This document shows, in pieces, positions 50,506 to 54,432 of a stretch of 54,432 bases of DNA; the stretch's first letter is position 1; every line of letters begins with the position of its first letter. The DNA comes from Oscillospiraceae bacterium (GTDB lineage Bacteria; Bacillota; Clostridia; Oscillospirales; Ruminococcaceae). Under the pieces are notes generated by a model. It did no database searches. It saw nothing but the letters and a program-made list of their open reading frames with translations, and had not been told where the DNA came from. The stretch covers positions 1 to 54,432 of the forward strand of contig JAHHTS010000008.1 of NCBI GenBank assembly GCA_020024475.1. The letters are read 5' to 3'. A program made the position numbers and the translations under genes.

Positions 50506-52849
50506 TTGTTTATTTTTTAAAATGATTAAATTAAATAATCAAATATATAAAACAACTATTATAGTGTAATAGTACAGCAAATTTACAACATTATATTCAA
50601 ATAATAAACAAACAAAACAAAAAATATATTGATAGATAAAAGATACAATAATTAATTTAATAATAAAGTAATACAAGTGTATTCAAAAGATTAACGCTAC
50701 TCAAAACATCCAAATAAATATTTTACAAGTACGGATACTAATTTTTAACAATAAGATTTTTCTACATCTTTGTTTTATTAACAAAGACTGACTTATTTCT
50801 ACTATTACTTGAACTTTGATGCAATCTTTTATTCAAATATTAAAACAAGCTACATATTATTAATCATATTATAATATCTAACAAATTGATGATATCAAGC
50901 TAACTTTTTCACAGGTTCCTTAATGAACAATTTAATCTAAACTAATCAAATGCCGTTTAATATCATGACATTACTTATAATGATAAACAGACTCATTTAT
51001 ATTGAAATGTTATACACGTATGTACCATAAAAATCATAGCTTTAACACTTTTAGAAATACTATATAGAGTATCCGTGATTAAAATAATAAATAAAGTAAG
51101 ACCAAGATGTAATACTGAAAAACATTGATTCTACTTTCTGATTGTTTAAGTCAGTACGTATCTAATGAATATCAAAATTTATCAAGAAAGATATAATTCA
51201 GCTATTTTAAAAATGCCTATTATCTTCACAATTTTTATATTGAGCTTTTCATTGCTAATCAGATTGAATTGCTAGGTATACTTAAAATCAATGATTATAA
51301 TCAATCATATTGATTAGATTTGAATGTTTTATAACTTTTTATAACAAAAAACAATTCATAGTCACTGTGATTATATGTCATCAAATGATTATGAAGAGCT
51401 GTATCGTAGGGTTCAACAAGGCGAATTGCAGATGGTATGTTAAGATGAGAAAAACCTCTTTTTAACTTGTACTAAATCTTAACATAGGACCAACATATAT
51501 AAAATATGTTAACAGATATGACCGAAAGTTCTGTTTCAATAAATTTTGAAGCGATATTTTTATATTGATATTATTCATTATGTTTTTTCCAATTTCTCAA
51601 CTGTACTTTTATCAACATTATATTTTCACCAGATATTTTAACTGTTAATTTATTGTCATATAAATACTATAATTACTTCTCTTTTGAAACTATCACTGTA
51701 ATGTATTGAGATGCTTATGTACTCTCATTGAATAATTATATTACTTTATCATATTATACGAATTATACGAACATAATTTTAGTATACACGTAAAATTTTC
51801 TTCTACTTATTCAAAGAGTGATTTCCTATTTTGTGGACTTTGATGTCTCCAAATTCATTGAATTACCTTTGCTTCTTGCTTTGGATGGTGTATCCGATTC
51901 ATAGGTTTTCAGCACATCAATAAATACCCTAATCTTTTGAACTTAGTAATATTTGTATATATAAATTGTAAATATTTACAATAATGTCAGGTGATGAATT
52001 CAAAATACGCAAAAACAACTATCTCTGTCAAAACTACAAGTATAAGACATTCCATAATGCTCAACAAAAAGTATAATTTGGGAACAAAATGTTACCAAAA
52101 TGTCGATCAACGCACCCACATAATACCATTATTTATTATAATAATTAACATTTAGAGCGTATAATTTTAGAGCATATGATATATTAATTATTGTTTTTAC
52201 AATTGCACCAAACTCTGCAATTTAATAATCTATTTCTGTCCTTTACAGTTTTCTTTTTTGAAGAATCTTATTTTTACTATTCGATAAAATGTATTTTTTA
52301 TACACATTTAAGTACTCGTTGTATATGTATTTTTAATACAATAAGTTTTAACAATTTCTTATACCATAATTTTTCTACTTTTATTATTTTTTGAAAATAA
52401 TAAATAGTTCTATGCAACGAATTATACCTATTTATTGTATAATGAAAATTTTTTAATTATATATTTCAACTCTCATTTCACTATATAAAAACTTAATTGT
52501 AATTATATTGATGCTATCTAGTGGATTTTATTCGAATTTCAATGATTTATTTTTTATCAATTCTATTATTGAATTTCATTTTATTATTTGATAACTTGTA
52601 TTCATTTCGTATAAAGAGAAATAATTATAAATAAAACAAGTTAAAGACTTAGTTATTTAGGAGAAAGCATTTAGCTTTCACAGAATAAAATGACTGCACC
52701 TTTCGTAACAACTAAATCTAACTTAAATCGATATTAAAATGCACAAGTACACCTCCAATTAAATTATTTCATAAATATACTGACTATTTTTATGTCTATA
52801 TAGATTATATTTTTCCCTTTGTGATAATCATCATGATAGAATATATAAA
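50506..52849. other. Gene-free decayed region, about 2.3 kb
   Basis: No frame is open beyond about 70 codons, and base composition is more AT-rich than in the genes to the left. Short protein-like traces occur, for example on the plus strand near 51376-51440 and on the minus strand near 51830-51920, but I cannot assign them. Its position between tRNA-Leu and a recombinase pseudogene suggests the remains of a mobile element. Confidence 0.5.
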
Positions 52850-54279
52850 AATAATTCTCTATTGTTAACAAATAATCCATAACTTTCAAATTTTATCAAA
52901 ATGTGTTTTGATTCAGGTTAATCAATGAATAAAAAGCTAACAACATTAGTGAAAATGCCAAATAAATCTCAATACAATTATTGTATGTAAACTAGATAAA
53001 TTTGCATAAAATAGCTATGATAGTGCACGATATAAAACTATACTTAAAAAATTAAGTAAAAGTTATCTCTGATGCTTAAATTATTTCAAATGATGCTGAA
53101 TGTATATTACTTGTATCTTTACTCGAATGTATGGCTGAATATTATTCTGCTGGCCTTTCATAAAAAATTATTCGTAGAATGACAGAAAATGCTCTTAAAT
53201 GCAAATAAAAAGGATGAACTATACCAAAGAATTATAGTTGATTATAAACAGAATTTGCAAATTACCCATTTATCCACTCCATTTGTATTAAAATCATATA
53301 AAAAATATTTTGATAAATACACCATGACTCAAATTCGTGGCTGTATGAATGAAAAAGGTGTAAAAAAGCTCTATAAATCTTCATTTTCAACACAATAATA
53401 TTCAACTTATTCTAAAAAAATCGACGATATATTAATGAATATATTTATCATTACATTATTATACATGGCAGCATTCCTGCTATTGTATCAAAAGATTTAT
53501 TTAATCTTATACATATAAAATGGCTAAAAATAAAAAATCTTCGGCTTGTCATAAATCAGAAGATGATTATTTGCTCACAACTAAACTATTTTGTGACTAC
53601 TGTTTTGCTTATCTTTATGAAGGAAGTGGTGCAATCCGTTCAGTTTTAGTACATTATTATTACAAATTTGTTACTTTCAAAAAACATCATGGCAATTGAA
53701 ATAAGCACCCTATACAAAAAAATTGGCTAGAAAATATTATTGTTAAACAAACTCTATTAAAATGGTTATGGATGATAGTGTTATCTAACCTATTGTGTCC
53801 CTGCTGCTATAGTTACAAAGTAAATAACATACTAATTTGCCTTTATATCAACACTAACTAAAATAAGCAGAAAATTATAAATAATATTTTAAATCCTATT
53901 CAAAAAGTTTTTCCACCAAATCTACAAAATCGTGTTTAAATAAATTAGAAACAATGGAAAAAATCTTGAATGGAAAATTTCATATGAAAAATTATCAAAG
54001 CCAAAACTTATAGCTAAACAAATAATATTTTATTTTTATAATGTTCGCCAATTTGATATATCTAAAAAATCTCATAAAAAAATTCTTATTGATAATGTTA
54101 TAAATTATATTTTTCTTTATGATGATAAAATGGTATTATCTTTGAATTTTAAAAACAACTCAACAACAATCAATATTGATGATGCTAAAAATATTGTTAA
54201 TCATAACAATTGCTGTTATGATTTGAATTGCATCGCTGAAGCAATGGTTACTAAATGTGGCTGCTTTTTATTTTATTAA
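52850..54279 (+). pseudogene. Large serine recombinase pseudogene
   Basis: Translated pieces in shifting frames follow the order of a large (resolvase/recombinase/zinc-ribbon) serine recombinase. CKLDKFA-stop-NSYDSARYKTI at 52986 onward is the resolvase core, normally WKLDRFARN. MAEYYSAGLS and MTENALKCK at about 53130-53205 give the link to the Recombinase domain. SIPAIVSKDLFN lies at about 53470, and EDDYLLTTKLFC and HYYYKF at about 53570-53680 cover the zinc-ribbon region. KILIDNVINYIFLYDDKMV to the end (54279) is the C-terminal domain. At least six stops or frameshifts break it and the catalytic N-terminus is not recognisable, so it is inactive. Confidence 0.85.
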
Positions 54280-54358
54280 ATATATGATAATTGTTTTTAT
54301 CATATCATATGATTCATTAAATAAAAAATTATAAAAATTAAACCACCTATAAATGATA

Positions 54359-54432
54359 TGCACCCCAAAAGATAGACATTTTTGGAGGTGCATATATTTT
54401 ATGGGAAAGAAAGAACAAAAGCAGAAGAAATA
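54359..54432 (+). mobile_element. Left end of an IS3-like element (truncated by the window)
   Basis: TGCACCCCAAAAGATAGACA at 54359 resembles the terminal repeat of clostridial IS3/IS150-group elements. It is followed after about 25 bases, with a GGAGGTG site on the way, by a Lys/Gln-rich reading frame as expected for OrfA. The rest lies beyond the window, so the family call needs the adjoining sequence. Confidence 0.6.
54401..54432 (+). CDS. Partial OrfA of the IS3-like element
   Basis: Only the first ten codons (MGKKEQKQKK) are in the window. A basic start is normal for the helix-turn-helix protein OrfA of IS3 elements. GGAGGTG lies about 20 bases upstream. Confidence 0.45.
   Translation, partial: MGKKEQKQKK

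Noticed and set aside
52191..52394. Plus-strand frame of 67 codons in the decayed region
   Set aside because: It is Phe/Tyr-rich as expected from random AT-rich DNA and has no start signal.
53189..53398. Plus-strand frame of 69 codons, possible small gene
   Set aside because: It lies inside the serine recombinase pseudogene; parts of it match that protein's recombinase domain, so it is a fragment.
50506..54360. CRISPR array or tandem repeat in the gene-free right end
   Set aside because: No repeat unit with regular spacing was found; the sequence is AT-rich but not periodic.

Overview
The window is AT-rich chromosomal DNA from an anaerobic, Gram-positive-type bacterium, most likely class Clostridia (order uncertain). 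The evidence is a complete six-gene Rnf complex in the clostridial order C-D-G-E-A-B, a dcw division and cell-wall cluster headed by mraZ-rsmH-ftsL with a PASTA-tailed SpoVD/FtsI-type penicillin-binding protein, a class B sortase, a VanW protein, a stand-alone NusG-II protein, and a MurE carrying the DNPR motif of meso-diaminopimelate-adding enzymes. Promoters follow the sigma-A pattern and ribosome-binding sites are strong GGAGG types.

Layout. Positions 240-5771 hold the rnf operon (minus strand) with its promoter and terminator. Positions 5943-9872 hold small accessory genes: an unknown protein, a 43-residue membrane peptide, RidA, VanW, a NusG-II protein and a PepV-type dipeptidase. A gene-free stretch follows, then a PfkB kinase, an SDR reductase, a tandem pair of short genes resembling the C-terminal part of RarA/MgsA without its ATPase, prolyl-tRNA synthetase and acyl carrier protein. 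Then come polA-rimI-tsaD (minus) and, divergently, dusB-yfbR-yfhO-tex (plus), followed by a sortase with its own promoter. After about 0.95 kb of decayed DNA come a membrane-anchored PASTA pseudokinase, yebC, a 30-residue charged microprotein and two surface-glycan genes (CapD-like dehydratase and initiating sugar transferase). Positions 33063-47634 are one long minus-strand unit: mraZ, rsmH, ftsL, pbp, murE, murF, mraY, ftsW, murG, ftsQ, ftsZ, then a nucleoside phosphorylase, a DivIVA-like coiled coil and a thioredoxin. The right part has a second PfkB kinase, an ArsC/Spx-like protein, tRNA-Gln, a ferredoxin, a DUF1622 membrane protein and tRNA-Leu. From 50506 to the end the DNA is decayed. 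It includes a large serine recombinase pseudogene (about 52850-54279), and an IS3-like element enters at 54359.

How the genes fit together. Rnf couples ferredoxin:NAD+ electron transfer to ion pumping. Here RnfG has two FMN-binding domains. The dcw unit makes and uses lipid II at the septum. YfhO, the glycan genes, the sortase and the pseudokinase also concern the envelope. murD, murC and ftsA are absent from the dcw cluster.

Most notable points: the double-FMN RnfG, the zinc-ribbon/PASTA pseudokinase lacking all three catalytic motifs, the tandem RarA-C-like genes, the palindromic overlapping polA/dusB promoters, the K/Q/N-rich microprotein, and the decayed recombinase region. No CRISPR array, riboswitch or rRNA was seen.
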